Part shown: in pieces, positions 22,012 through 31,694 of the stretch
Position numbering within the stretch: position 1 is the first letter of the stretch
Layout: every line of letters begins with the position of its first letter
From: Clusia tigrina
Taxonomy: Eukaryota > Arthropoda > Insecta > Diptera > Clusiidae
NCBI GenBank assembly: GCA_920105625.2
Contig: OV050030.1
Span: forward strand, 177,211,315-177,275,314
Reading direction: 5' to 3'
DNA length: 64,000 bases
Made by a program: the position numbers and the translations under genes
Notes under the pieces: generated by a model
What the model was told of the DNA's origin: nothing
What the model saw: the letters and a program-made list of their open reading frames with translations, nothing else
Database searches by the model: none

Positions 22012-22705
22012 ATGGTTTATGGAGTGGATTTATTCATAACTTATAACTTTGGTCATTTTTCGGTCGATTTTCTTCTAGTTGGTCTTAGTTCTTACGTTAA
22101 AGTACCATCTTTACGTACATGAAGAAAAACCAGACGTTTTTTCAACGATTTGTACTTTTCCGCCGGCACAGAATCACGGTAAAATATTATTTTTTTTAAA
22201 ATATGCACTGTTTTCAACGATATATTTTCATTCGGATTCAAAGATCCGATTACACATGTTTGTTCGGGTTCTCAATGCCTTGCATTAAGTACCAAGAACG
22301 ACACAATCGGACATTTCTAGCTCGAGATATGATTTGTCACGTGAAAAAAGGTCGAAAAAATACAAAAATTACAATATCTCAAAAACTATTCCATGAAAAA
22401 AAATTTAACCTTGATTTTCGAATTCAGCAGATAAAAATACATAAGAAAAGTTACCTCTCATTAAATGTACATGAAACAAATTTTATTTTGTAAACTAGTG
22501 TAATTTATGTTATTTGTTTATAAACTGTTTCTTATTGTTATAATTACATGGTAGCGTTTTTAATTATACAGTTAAAATTACAAATTATGTTGTTTTGATA
22601 TAAGTACCTATAGTTATGATTACAAATTATATTGTTTTGATAACATTGTGTGATAGTTATAATTATAAATTGTATTGTTTAAATTACATTCTGTGGTTTA
22701 TAAGT
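22012..22705. other. AT-rich 3' region of the Gypsy element with a ~42-bp tandem repeat
   Basis: No coding sequence recognised. Around 22579-22690 a unit of about 42 bp, built on ACAAATTATGTTGTTTTGAT, recurs about three times with divergence. Confidence 0.5.
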
Positions 22706-23095
22706 TTAAATTACATGGTATGGCTTTAATTGGTTATTATGTACTTTCTTAGGTGTACCATTATATTCTATTAATGAATTTACTCCTAACTTGTCTAGTA
22801 TTTTATATGGTCCTTTGTATGGATTCATATTATTTTTTCTATTTTCTATTTTTAATAGAACTAAATCTCCTATTTCTACCTTAAGTGTATTAGTTTTAGT
22901 TTTTAAGTCAGTTAATTTTTGTTTGCCTTTTCGTGGACATATCGTAATCTCGCTCTTAACTCGTTCAGAATCGAGTCTAGTATTTTCAATTATTTGTTTA
23001 TTTCTAAGTCGGAGCTTCTTCAGAGTCGAATCTTGATTCGGTGAATTATCGCTTTCGCCTATGTGCACAATATCATTTTATTGGGATGATTGAGC
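22706..23095 (-). pseudogene. Gypsy integrase C-terminal domain
   Basis: Frame 23068-22706, 120 codons. It has a charged helical stretch (LKKLRLRNKQIIENTRL), VEIGDLVLLKIENRKN, then NPYKGPYKILDKLGVNSLIEYNGTPKKVHNNQLKPYHV. The last part is the GPY/F chromatin- or DNA-binding module at the end of Gypsy integrases. The zinc-binding and catalytic domains that should precede it are absent; mariner sequence begins about 25 bp upstream. Confidence 0.8.
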
Positions 23096-23100
23096 TTTGG

Positions 23101-23409
23101 TTTCTACGTTATAGCCATAGACCCAACAGTCAACATTCGGAATACTTCCTCGCACTTTATGTTGTTTTTCACAAAAAAATTTGATACAAATTCTTTGATC
23201 CATTTTTCGGGATAGACAAAAATCGAAGACAAGCTAAAACACGTCCAGGCACAATAGCTGTCAAAAACTGACTGAACATTCAAAATGGCCGAGATTGTCA
23301 ACATAAGTGAGGGACATGAGTACCAACATAACGCCACAAAAAGATCGAAAATCGAACATCCATAGCCCGCGAAAATCCAAAATACGCGATACTTTTTGAA
23401 CACCCCTCG
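23101..23409 (-). mobile_element. Truncated mariner, 5' end only
   Basis: The minus strand begins with the terminal repeat CGAGGGGTGTTCAAAAAGTA (23409-23390). An untranslated leader follows, then ATG at 23203 and about 33 codons ending at 23104 (WIKEFVSNFFVKNNIKCEE, FRMLTVG). These align with the N-terminus of the plus-strand mariner next door, but the terminal repeats differ, so it is a different mariner lineage. The rest of the element is missing. Confidence 0.75.
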
Positions 23410-24353
23410 GTGTGATAAAAAAATAACCGTTATTTTCATCTTTTCGTGAGTTACGTATGTTCGATGTTCGCATTTTTTTCTGTTATGTTGGTATACATGT
23501 CTGTTATATATGTTGGCAATACCAACCATTTTGGATTGTCAGTTTGTTTTTGACAGATAAAAAGGTTAGTCGTGTTTTGGTGTGCTCTTCGATTTTGTAC
23601 TATTCGAAAAAATGGATCAAAGAAACTGTATTCAGTTTTGTGTAAAAAATGAAATTAAATGCGCAAGGACATTTGAAATGTTGACTGTGGCCTTTGGCGA
23701 GTCTACTATAAGCAGAACACAAGTTCAATTGTGGTATAACCGGTTTAAGGAAGGCCGAGAAGATGTCAATGACGATGCTCGTCCTGGTCGCCCGAGCACG
23801 TTAACAACCAATGAAAACATTGACGCAGTGAAGAAAATGATTTTGGATAATCTTCGAATCACTATCAGAGAGGTTGCTGATGATGTTGGCATATCGTTCG
23901 GCTCATGCCAAGCAATTTTTACGGATGTTTTAGGCATGAAACGTGCGGCAGCGAAGATTGTTCCAAAATTGCTAAATTTTGAGCAAAAACAACGACGCAT
24001 GGACATCGCTCGGGAGCGGTTTTTGGCTAAAAACAAAATCGTTATCATGTCTGAACCACCGTATTCACCGGACTTAGCCCCCGCTGACTTTTTCCTCTTT
24101 CCAAAACTGAAGACACCGATGAAAGGAAAGCCTTTTGCTACGATTGAGGAGATAAAAGAAAAATCGAAACAGGAGCTGATGGCGATACCAAAAAAAGCGT
24201 TTCAGAAGTGTTTCGAGGATTGGAAAAAACGCTGGCATAAGTGTATTATATCTGAGGGTAAGTACTTTGAAGGGGACAAGATAGTTGTTGATGAATAAAT
24301 AAATACTTTATTTTTTTATCACACAATAAGGGTTATTTTTTGATCACACCTCG
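23404..24353 (+). mobile_element. Mariner element (irritans-like), internally deleted
   Basis: About 950 bp between imperfect terminal repeats. The left end is GGTGTGATAAAAAAATAACC from about 23409; the right end is GGGTTATTTTTTGATCACAC plus CTCG (24330-24353), followed by TA. Its left end abuts the oppositely oriented truncated mariner. Complete mariners are about 1.3 kb, so about 330 bp are missing, all inside the transposase gene. Confidence 0.85.
23612..24298 (+). pseudogene. Mariner transposase, catalytic core deleted
   Basis: Open frame of 228 codons from the ATG at 23612 (MDQRNCIQFCVKNEIKCART). The N-terminal DNA-binding part is intact: QVQLWYNRFKEGREDVNDDA with RPGRPST, and IREVADDVGISFGSCQAIF. 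After RRMDIARERFLAKNKIV the protein jumps to IMSEPPYSPDLAPADFFLFP. Mariner transposases are about 345 residues with a D,D34D triad; the segment with the first two aspartates (HDNA-type blocks) is gone and only the third, in SPDLAPADF, remains. The frame is still open, so it could encode a DNA-binding, catalytically dead protein; whether it is expressed is unknown. Confidence 0.9.
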
Positions 24354-24356
24354 TAT

Positions 24357-25130
24357 ATTCATTTTTTCAAAGCTTTGATTTCTCTTGTCGACATTAAATT
24401 TGAATTTGTTAATATTCTTGACGTCATTTATTGATGTACATTCCCATATTTGCAGGTGATCAATTCTCAATTTCTCATTTTCATTCTTATTTGCCTCTTC
24501 ATTTATTTTATTTTTATTTGCAACTTCATTCAATTTATTTTTATTTGCCTGCCCTCTCGTGCTTATTAGGGTTCTTTTCGCTTTTTCGTCTATTTCTTTC
24601 GGTATCATTTCTTTTAGAATGTCCGAGTCTATTTGTATTCTTGACAGTGCATCTGCATTTGTATTCATTTTGCCTGTTTTATATACTATGTTGAAATCAT
24701 AGTCGCTGAGGTCTAATCTAATTCTGGTCATTTTAGATGAAGGATTTTTATGTGAAAATAGTGATATTAGTGGTCGATGGCCAGTTACTACTGTGAACTT
24801 CTGACCATATACTCGTAGATAAGGTTTGAAAAAATTCATACCCCAGTGTATTACTAGTAGCTCTTTTTCTATTATTGGCTTATTCAAATCGTGTTTTTGT
24901 AATGATTTGCTAGCATATGATATGGGCAAATCTTGTCCTATTTCACCTTGTGATAGTACGGCGCCTAGTGCATAATTCGATGCATCTGTAGTTAATATGA
25001 GAGGTTTATCAAAATTTGGGTGTTGCAATAGTGGTGGGTTTATTAATTTTTGTTTTTGTTACCAACAACAAAAAAACCCAGACGCAGTAAGAAGATTCTT
25101 ACTGCGTCTGCGTTTTTTGGTTGTGGGTAA
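24357..25130 (-). pseudogene. Gypsy RNase H and connection domain
   Basis: The frame 25028-24333 carries KPLILTTDASNYALGAVLSQ (RNase H catalytic Asp), PISYASKSLQ, NKPIIEKELLVIHWGMNFFK, FTVVTGHRPLISL and MNTNADALSRIQ: the classic 17.6/297-type RNase H with one change (TGHRP for TDHRP). A Lys/Asn/Glu-rich spacer with NKNKLNEVANKNKINEEANK follows, and then mariner sequence. Before it, 25130-25095 encodes KNYPQPKNADAVR, the end of the thumb region. Between the two lies an inverted duplication in place of the usual YYRRFI...PL region, which is lost. Confidence 0.85.
25059..25130. repeat. 72-bp near-perfect hairpin in Gypsy pol
   Basis: The left arm from 25059 and the right arm ending at 25130 (about 35 bp each) are complementary with about three mismatches, meeting at ...GTAAGAAGATTCTTAC.... 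The right arm is ordinary Gypsy coding sequence; the left is its inverted copy. Confidence 0.85.
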
Positions 25131-25745
25131 TTTTTAACAGTCTCGTATTTTGCTGGGTCAGTTTTAACTCCGTCTTGTGTAATCAAATGTCCTAAATATA
25201 CGACTTCTGGTCTTAGAAAGTTGCATTTTGCTGCGTTTAATTTTAAGTTATGTTGTTTTAGTCTGTCCAGTACTTTGATCAGATTTTGGTTATGGTGGTT
25301 TAGACTGCATCCGATGATTATGTCATCTACATAAAGGGATGCTTCTGAATCAAGTCCTGAAAGTGCATTGTTAACATTCTCTGAAAGCTGTTGGATGAAA
25401 TTTTGAGTCTGAAAGGTAGTCTTTTAAATTGGTAGTGTCCATTAGATGTGGAAAAGGCTGTTAATGGTCGTGATTGTTTTTCTAGTTTTATTTGATGAAA
25501 TGAACTGGCCATATTTAAGGTTGAAACCCATTTTGCTCTGCCTAACTTGTCTAGAATGTCTTCTAGTGGAGTTAGCGGGAATTTATCATTTACTATTTTG
25601 TCATTCAGTTTTCTAAAATCCACTACAAGTCTCCATTTCTTTTTGTCAATAGTGTTCTTTTTAGGAACCAAAAGGAGTGAAGCATTGTATGGGCTAACTG
25701 AAGGTTCAATGATATTCTACTGTAGCATTTTCTGTATCTGTTCAT
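25131..25745 (-). pseudogene. Gypsy reverse transcriptase
   Basis: The frame 25671-25327 reads MVPKKNTIDKKKWRLVVDFR, KLNDKIVNDKFPLTPLEDIL and WVSTLNMASSFHQIKLE (the usual LD of this block reads LN, removing the first catalytic Asp), then RLPFRLKISSNSFQRML. The YVDD box lies after a frame change near 25330 as LYVDDIIIG and is intact. QKFLRPEVVYLGHLITQ-like sequence follows to about 25180. Frame changes near 25330 and 25720. Confidence 0.85.
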
Positions 25746-26657
25746 TCACAATTTCTGTGTGTGTGTGTGTGGCAGTCTGTAGTTTTTAATGTAAACGGGT
25801 GTGTTGTCATTTGTCGTTATGTTTTGTGTGTAAAAATTGTGTGTCGAAAGTGGTTCGTCTTCAAGATGAAAAACTTCTTGGTATTGTCTTAGGATGTTTA
25901 TGAGTTGGGTTTTTGTCATTTCGTCTGTGCAGTTAAAATTTAAGGTTTCAATGATTTTCTGTAGTCTGTTTTCATTGTAATTATCCTGCGTAGTGTACTT
26001 TAGTATGTCATAATTTTTTAGTGAGTCAGTTTCAAATTCTATGCCGTCTAAAACTACTTCTTTGTTTGTTGTATTTAGAATTTTTATGTGGGTTATACCA
26101 CTTTTGGGTGCTATGGAATTGCTTAGAAATATGCCTTCTTTTAGTTCTTTATTTAGAATTATTTTATCTTCATTTATGTTTAATTTTAAGGCTTGTATTA
26201 TTTCTGTTCCTGCTGGTATTTTTATTTTTTGAGTATCGTGAGATTTAGTGTGCATGGGTATAATGAATGTTTGTTTGTTTACGTACGCGGAAATTGTAAA
26301 CGTTTCATAATCGATTTTACATATATATTTTTCAGAAAAATCCCTACCTAGAATGTCATCTGTTTCTATTGGAAATGTTTTGTTTACTAATTGGAAAGGG
26401 TGGTTGCAAGATTCTTCTCCAATATCTAATTGTAATTCTATTTGACCTTCAGAATATACCTCTTCGTTTGTTATGCCTGTTAATTTGCATTTGTTATCAG
26501 GAAAGTATTCGTGGTTTTCTAATTTGCTGCTTATTTTGCATAATGAGATGTCGGCACCTGTCATTTTTTGCCTTTTGTGTGTCAGCGTGACGAAATTTGT
26601 GTGGTTATCCGAGATTTTATACACATTTAATTTTGGCTGTCCAGAATGGTTATGCAT
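25746..26657 (-). pseudogene. Gypsy protease and N-terminus of pol
   Basis: 303-codon frame. KMTGADISLCKISSKL is the protease active-site region, but the catalytic Asp of the normal DTGAD reads Met, so the enzyme would be dead. DDILGRDFSEKYICKIDYE is the C-terminal protease block with the LGRD motif. A long linker follows, then FHLEDEPLSTHNFYTQNITT and PVYIKNYRLPHTHTQK, the usual lead into the reverse transcriptase. The end of the frame was probably altered by a dinucleotide run, ACACACAC. Confidence 0.75.
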
Positions 26658-27840
26658 TCTGGGCCTTGTTCGATTCCCGCATCGTGTATCATGTTTATGC
26701 GGCGGTTTCTGTTTGAGTTGTAATTGTTGTTGTTGTTCTGCTGTCTGCCTTGTGAGTTGTAGCTGTTGTTGTGTCTGAAGTTGTTGTTATTTTGATTATT
26801 GGGATATGTGTTGTTGTAGTTATTGTTTCTGTGATTGAAATTTGTATTTGCTACGGTTGTTGTTTCTGTTGTTTGCATAGTTAGTGTTGTTGTAGTTATT
26901 TTTGTTACTGTGGTCATAGCGTGTGCTGTGTGTGTACTGTGGTGTGCTGTTTATGTACTGTGGTGTGCTGTTTGTGTACTGTGGAGAAGGGTTGAATAAA
27001 TTATATTTGCGTGGAGCACTGAAATTGGACCTTGTACCTTGTGAGTTGAATAAATTATGCCTTACTTGCATCAGCTGTGATGTGTTGGGCATTATTTTAG
27101 ATTCGCTCTCAAGTTCAAGTGCCAATTCTGTTGCTTCTGCTAGATCTTTCGGTGTTGCAGCAAAAATTGTCCTTTGTAATTCTCATTCAGCCCTTTCTTG
27201 AAAGTGTCCAATGCTAACTTGTTGTTTACTTTTGTTGCACGTTATTTTCTGCCTGTGTAGCTGTCTCTTCTAAGTTGTATATTTTAAGTCTGTTTATTAT
27301 TATTGTCAGTATTTTTTCTTTGTAAGAGTTAATTCCTGAATTTCTCTGTTGTAAATTAGATAATCTAGCTTGTAACTATGGTATTGTTTTCGCGTCTTTG
27401 TACTTCTGTTGTAGTAGAGTGGTAAGTGTGTTTAAGTTTTCTGGTTTCGTAACACCTCCTATTGCTGTTCTTACATTGGCAGTTAATTTGGCATGGTAGA
27501 TATATTCTAATAAATCTGTCTGTCCTGACTCGTTGAGTGATTTGTTTATCAGCTCAGCGGTGATTACAAAGCTATCTAATTCTCTGAAGTTGCCCGTAAA
27601 TGTGGGTAGAGATTTTGTTGCTGTTTCTATGCTAAAAGATGCTATGTTTTCTATTGTTTCATTCTCTTCTGTTAATTGTTTCAATAAAATAGTTTTTATT
27701 GTGGAATAAGTATTTGCGAAGTAAATTTTTATTCCAGTTAGATCTTTATTGTCGGTGTCGGTCTCTATTATGTTATTAAATTCATCTCTAATTGTGTCTA
27801 TATGTCTAAGTTTAGTTGTTATCGTTTTGTTTGTGTGTAT
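26627..27840 (-). pseudogene. Gypsy gag
   Basis: 27684-27376 is the capsid start: ETATKSLPTFTGNFRELDSF, VITAELINKSLNE and VRTAIGGVTKPENLNTLTTLLQQKYKD. A broken stretch follows to 27125; then frames 27125-26820 and 26917-26627 are dominated by Asn, Tyr, Ser, Gln and Arg (NNNFRHNNSYNSQGRQQNNN). No CCHC zinc knuckle is visible; Asn-rich gag C-termini without a knuckle occur in this group. The QYTNSTPQYINSTPQYTHST repeat (about 26990-26930) is a small internal tandem repeat. Several frameshifts. Confidence 0.7.
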
Positions 27841-27864
27841 TCTGTTCGGATTTTTCCTTTGTGT

Positions 27865-27967
27865 CAGCAGAGTTTGAAACCGGCAGAGTTTGCCGTTGGT
27901 TACGCTATTGTTTGGTGCTGTTCTTGACCAAACCTAGTCAAGAGCACCGAGAGAAAGAATAAGAAGT
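27865..27967. repeat. 103-bp direct repeat, right copy
   Basis: Partner of 21909-22011; lies just upstream of the Gypsy gag on the minus strand. Neighbouring sequence on either side does not match between the two copies. Confidence 0.75.
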
Positions 27968-28930
27968 CTAATGCAGGATTGCAGTTTTAGATGCTCAGAT
28001 TAATTCTTATATTGTTCTCTTATTCTATCTAACATAAAATATACCTAACTTATTTTTACTAATTACAAATCATACTTCTAAAATCTCAAATCTCAAATTA
28101 CCGATATTATTCATTGACGAATCATATGGTTTGTTTACATTAACAAATTTGAGTGCAAATGCAGGGCCAAAGTCGCTGCACAGTCCAATATGCATACGAC
28201 ACTGCAATATAGGCAGCGCATGCCAATGCACCACCAAATATGCGTATCTAGCGTTTTTGGGAATTGAGTGCAGTGCATGCGTTGCGCTATTGTCTGTTCG
28301 TTTGCATAGGCGAATTGCTACGGTGCTTGTGACGATGTGTGGTCGTCAGTGTACACTAGTGTGGTACACTACGGGGGTTTATAATTAGTCCCCTTCTTTC
28401 CGGACAACTAGCAAGCGTAGCCATGTTAGCACTCAAAATATCATAAGTGTCTTCGGATATTTGCCTTTGCTCACAATTGCCAAATCATCATAGGGGTTGC
28501 CACGTCTGCGGCAACCCCTCCCTCTCCAGGACTAGCAGCAAGAGAGTTACCGCCAAAGCAGGAGGGAGAAAACTGAGGAGTACCTCTGCAGACCTGTCAA
28601 TGAGTAAGAGTGACGCTGCACAGTGTACTTTTTCCCACTTTTCGTAATGAAAAAACTGTAACTATTGAACGGATGCATATTTTTTATTGCGGTTTTTTGT
28701 AAATGATAGATAATAATAATAATAATAATAATAATTTAGCTTTAGTAGTTTGCCCCATGGCCGACACTGCGACCTAAAAGATCTTTTGTGTCTTACTACA
28801 TTTGTCATTAATGATCCATGTGATTACAATTGTCCGATCTACTATGCCCTATAGGTTTAGTAACGGCGTTTCTTCCGTAATGCCATAGCATTTCGTCCGT
28901 TTGGTGATGTCAAAGCATCACAATTAAAGT
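27968..28930. other. Unassigned spacer
   Basis: No gene recognised. 28495-28520 has a GGGGTTGCC...GGCAACCCC inverted repeat; 28707-28735 is a (TAA)n run of about nine units; 28250-28390 is richer in GC with no clear content. Confidence 0.45.
28707..28735. repeat. (ATA)n microsatellite
   Basis: About nine uninterrupted trinucleotide units. Confidence 0.9.
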
Positions 28931-28944
28931 TATCAGGTTCTTTT

Positions 28945-29720
28945 CTAACTAGATGTTCCTTCTCTAGAGAAAGGAAGTAGCTGAAAGTCATGTTCCTTCA
29001 TTATCTTTTCCGATTTATGTATGAATTTGAGAATGTCCATAACAGGAGCATTCTTTATTTCTTCCAGAGCCAGCTGGTCGCGGTGGAATATATTCATTCT
29101 GGTTCTTGCCAACGCATTGCAGTCGCACAGTATGTGTTCTGTGGTTTCCTCTTCTTCTAGATAGAGCCGGCACTCCGTATCCTCAAGAATGTGGATTTTA
29201 GTCAGGTGATATTTCAGGTAGTAATGACCTGATAGAAAACCTACTATTTTTCCTATGTCTGCTTTGCACATATTGCGCAATTCTTTATTGTAGGTGAATG
29301 GCCTTACCAGTCTTTTGGCTTGGCGAAGCTCCTCTATCCCTTCCCAGTGTGACATTCTGAGACTATGTTCCCAGCTATCTACCCTGGATTTAGCCTCCGC
29401 CCAGTTGATACCACAGTATGGCTCCGGACCTATGAGGCTTGCTTCGGAACCGGCCCTAGCCAGTTCGTCAGCAATTGCATTCCCTTCAATCCCCGAGTGA
29501 CCAGGGACCCAGCAAATTGCAACCTTATTTGTTGCATCTAGAGATTGTAGGTTGTTGAAGCATTCTTCCACCAGTTTCGATTCTAAAGAATATGAAGCTA
29601 ATGCCTGTAATGCAGCTTGACTATCTGAATAGATAGCTATGTGTGCGCCCTTGATACCAGTTTTCAGATTTGTCCTCGCACAGATTGAGATTGCTTGAAT
29701 TTCAGCCTAGAAGACGCTAG
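28945..29720 (-). pseudogene. RNase H and C-terminal domain of LOA-type ORF2
   Basis: The stretch 29720-29571 reads LRLFQAEI-type sequence broken by a stop, then IAIYSDSQAALQALAS. The 208-codon frame 29571-28945 has VAICWVPGHSGIEGNAIADE, LARAGSEASLIGPEPYCGIN and a C-terminal Cys cluster (CRLYLEEEETTEHILCDCNA). The WVPGHSGIEGN block and Asp of IADE are intact; the first DGS block lies before 29740 in damaged sequence. Confidence 0.85.
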
Positions 29721-30191
29721 GCCCCCTGCCCATCGGCTCTGAGATTTTGGTATTTGGTAGACCCCTCCACCGACTCCGGTGTTTGTTTTTGAAGCGTCTG
29801 TGAACCATTCTAGAATTCTAGGGTCGGCCCAAGGTCCTCCTATGTCCTATTCATCACGGTCTGAGATAATAATCTCAAAATTGATATCAAACTGTCATTT
29901 TGGGATCATATAGTCCGTTATTGAGCAGATTATGTTTTGATCTGGTATGTTTTTTTAAATATTGAAATGACCATAGTCATGAGGTTCTTGTCTAGACAAG
30001 ATTTTCATCTTCAATGCGATTCTAGCAGCACATTTTTTCACTAATGCGTGTAGTGGGGATAGTCCTATTATGGCCTCAATAGCAGCAGTTACGGCAGTTT
30101 CGCATGGCACCGGTGATTGCCAGGCTAGCCTGCCTTTGAAATCTTGTAAGTACTATCTTACCACATTCTTGTGTTCTCTTGGGCCACCACA

Positions 30192-30693
30192 CTAGGAATG
30201 CATCATCATTACATACATCCAGTGTATCAGTTTTGAATCTAGACCCCATGTTCTACCAAAGAGACTTCGACATGCCAACATTGCTCTTGTAGCTTTGTTT
30301 ATCGCCGAATTTAGGTGAGAATTCCAATTCAGTCGCTTATCCAGAACTACACCTAGATATTTGACCTCATCGGAATATTCTATATTGATTCCCTCAACAG
30401 CTATTGTACCAAGGTTCAATTTTAATCTGTTTGTAAAAGGAACGAGAATGGTTTTGCTAGGATTCATGCATAACCCCTCTGCGCGACACCAATCTGAGAT
30501 GAAGGCTAGAGCCTGATTCATAATGTCTTATCAAGAGGGCTGGAAAAATGTTATCCTCACCTGGTGTCTTGAATGGTTTAAAGGACCCAACAGCCCATTT
30601 AACTTTGTCTGGGGTGAATATTACTCCAGACAAACTCCAGGATTTTTTGTCTAATACGGCCCATTGGTCGCATGACGGCTGATCCAGTGTCAT
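30192..30693 (-). pseudogene. Reverse transcriptase remnant of LOA-type ORF2
   Basis: The frame 30693-30457 reads KWAVGSFKPFKTPGEDNIFP, the start of the polymerase domain, and runs without the palm motifs into 30521-30192, FISDWCRAEGLCMNPSKTIL and VKYLGVVLDKRLNWNSHLNS, which lies after the YADD box. About 250 residues containing all catalytic aspartates are therefore deleted. Thumb traces continue to about 29900. Confidence 0.85.
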
Positions 30694-30867
30694 TCACACT
30701 CTATTTGACCCCGGGAAGTGCACCTGAAGCAGGTATTCTAAAGTGTCCCTCCTGTTCATTGGATAAGACCCATCTGGTCTTCCTAAAGTTGCAACACCGT
30801 TCGAGTGTTCCTTGCGTAAAGCTCTAGCGCTCTTTGGCGTTTCGAATATGCTTTCGTAAAATTTTCT

Positions 30868-31694
30868 CTAAGACTCACGCTTGGATCTTTTTAGTTCTTT
30901 CTTGTAATTTGTCTGAGCGACCTTATAGCCGTCCCACACCTTCGTGCGTTTACAACGATTGAACAGTTTTCTTATCTTTTTACGCATATCTGCAAGCTTG
31001 CCATTCCACCATGGGACCTTGGGAGCGTTGTGAGTTTTGACCATAGTGCTTTCATGATATGCTGAGATTATTATATCGTTTAGTCGATACACCGCCTCCT
31101 TGAGTTCGCCAACAGAACTTATACTTGTAGGCAGCGAATGGGATCTTGATTCTAATAATTCCCTATATAGTCTCCAATTTGTTTTTTTTTGGATTGAAGC
31201 CTTAATTTTTTAATTCAGATTTACCTGGTAAATCGAATCTTATATGTAAATGATCTGACAGAGAGGGCTCGTCTGATACATGCCAATTTCTGACAAAATT
31301 TGCGATGTAAGGACTGGTTAGAGTTAGGTCTAGTACCTCTTCTCTAACCGCGTTAATAAAGGTTGGCCTTGCACCCTTATTACATATGTTTGTGTTTTTA
31401 CTTAAGAGAAAACTTAAGAGAGACTCACCCCTGTTGTTGATGTCCGAGCTTCCCCGACATAATGATGCGATAGTTAGTGTTATAATCAATCATAATCGCC
31501 GCTCTGGGCCGCGAACAGTGATAATAAACCAACTTGCATCCCTTATTTGAAAGATCTTTGATATGGCCCCCAATTATCCATGGTTCTTGTATTAAGGCAA
31601 TGGATCGGTCTTCGTCGGCGAATCTTTTGCACAGGGTGGCCGATGCTCCTTTAGCATGGTGCAAGTTCGCCTGTAGCACTTTAAGAGTGCTCAT
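30868..31694 (-). pseudogene. Endonuclease and linker of LOA-type ORF2
   Basis: Start MSTLKVLQANLHHAKGASAT at 31694. IALIQEPWII carries the catalytic Glu. The frame then skips from about residue 88 to 31489, where RGSSDINNRGESLLSFLLSK and LDLTLTSPYIANFVRNW lead to SLSDHLHIRFDL (SDH block). The GADANAHH block is missing, a deletion at about 31450. The frame 31092-30868 has APKVPWWNGKLADMRKKIRK, the linker seen in related elements. The start codon overlaps a TGA in the upstream frame and is followed by a 6-bp hairpin (31675-31691). Confidence 0.8.

Larger units (their letters stand above)
21909..27967 (-). mobile_element. Gypsy-type LTR retrotransposon remnant (17.6/297-like)
   Basis: Minus strand, order gag, protease, reverse transcriptase, RNase H, integrase C-terminus, which is the Gypsy order. 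The outer limits are taken from a 103-bp direct repeat at both ends (21909-22011 and 27865-27967), probably what is left of LTRs or LTR-linked sequence; I cannot prove that. The integrase core is missing and two mariner elements sit in the gap (23101-24353). Several frames are broken. Confidence 0.7.

Noticed and set aside
24990..25130. Hairpin at 25059-25130 as a microRNA precursor or MITE
   Set aside because: One arm is ordinary Gypsy coding sequence and there are no target duplications, so a local inverted duplication explains it better.
26690..26960. TTG/GTT-rich run as a microsatellite
   Set aside because: On the minus strand it is the Asn-rich end of Gypsy gag, so it is coding low complexity rather than a free repeat.
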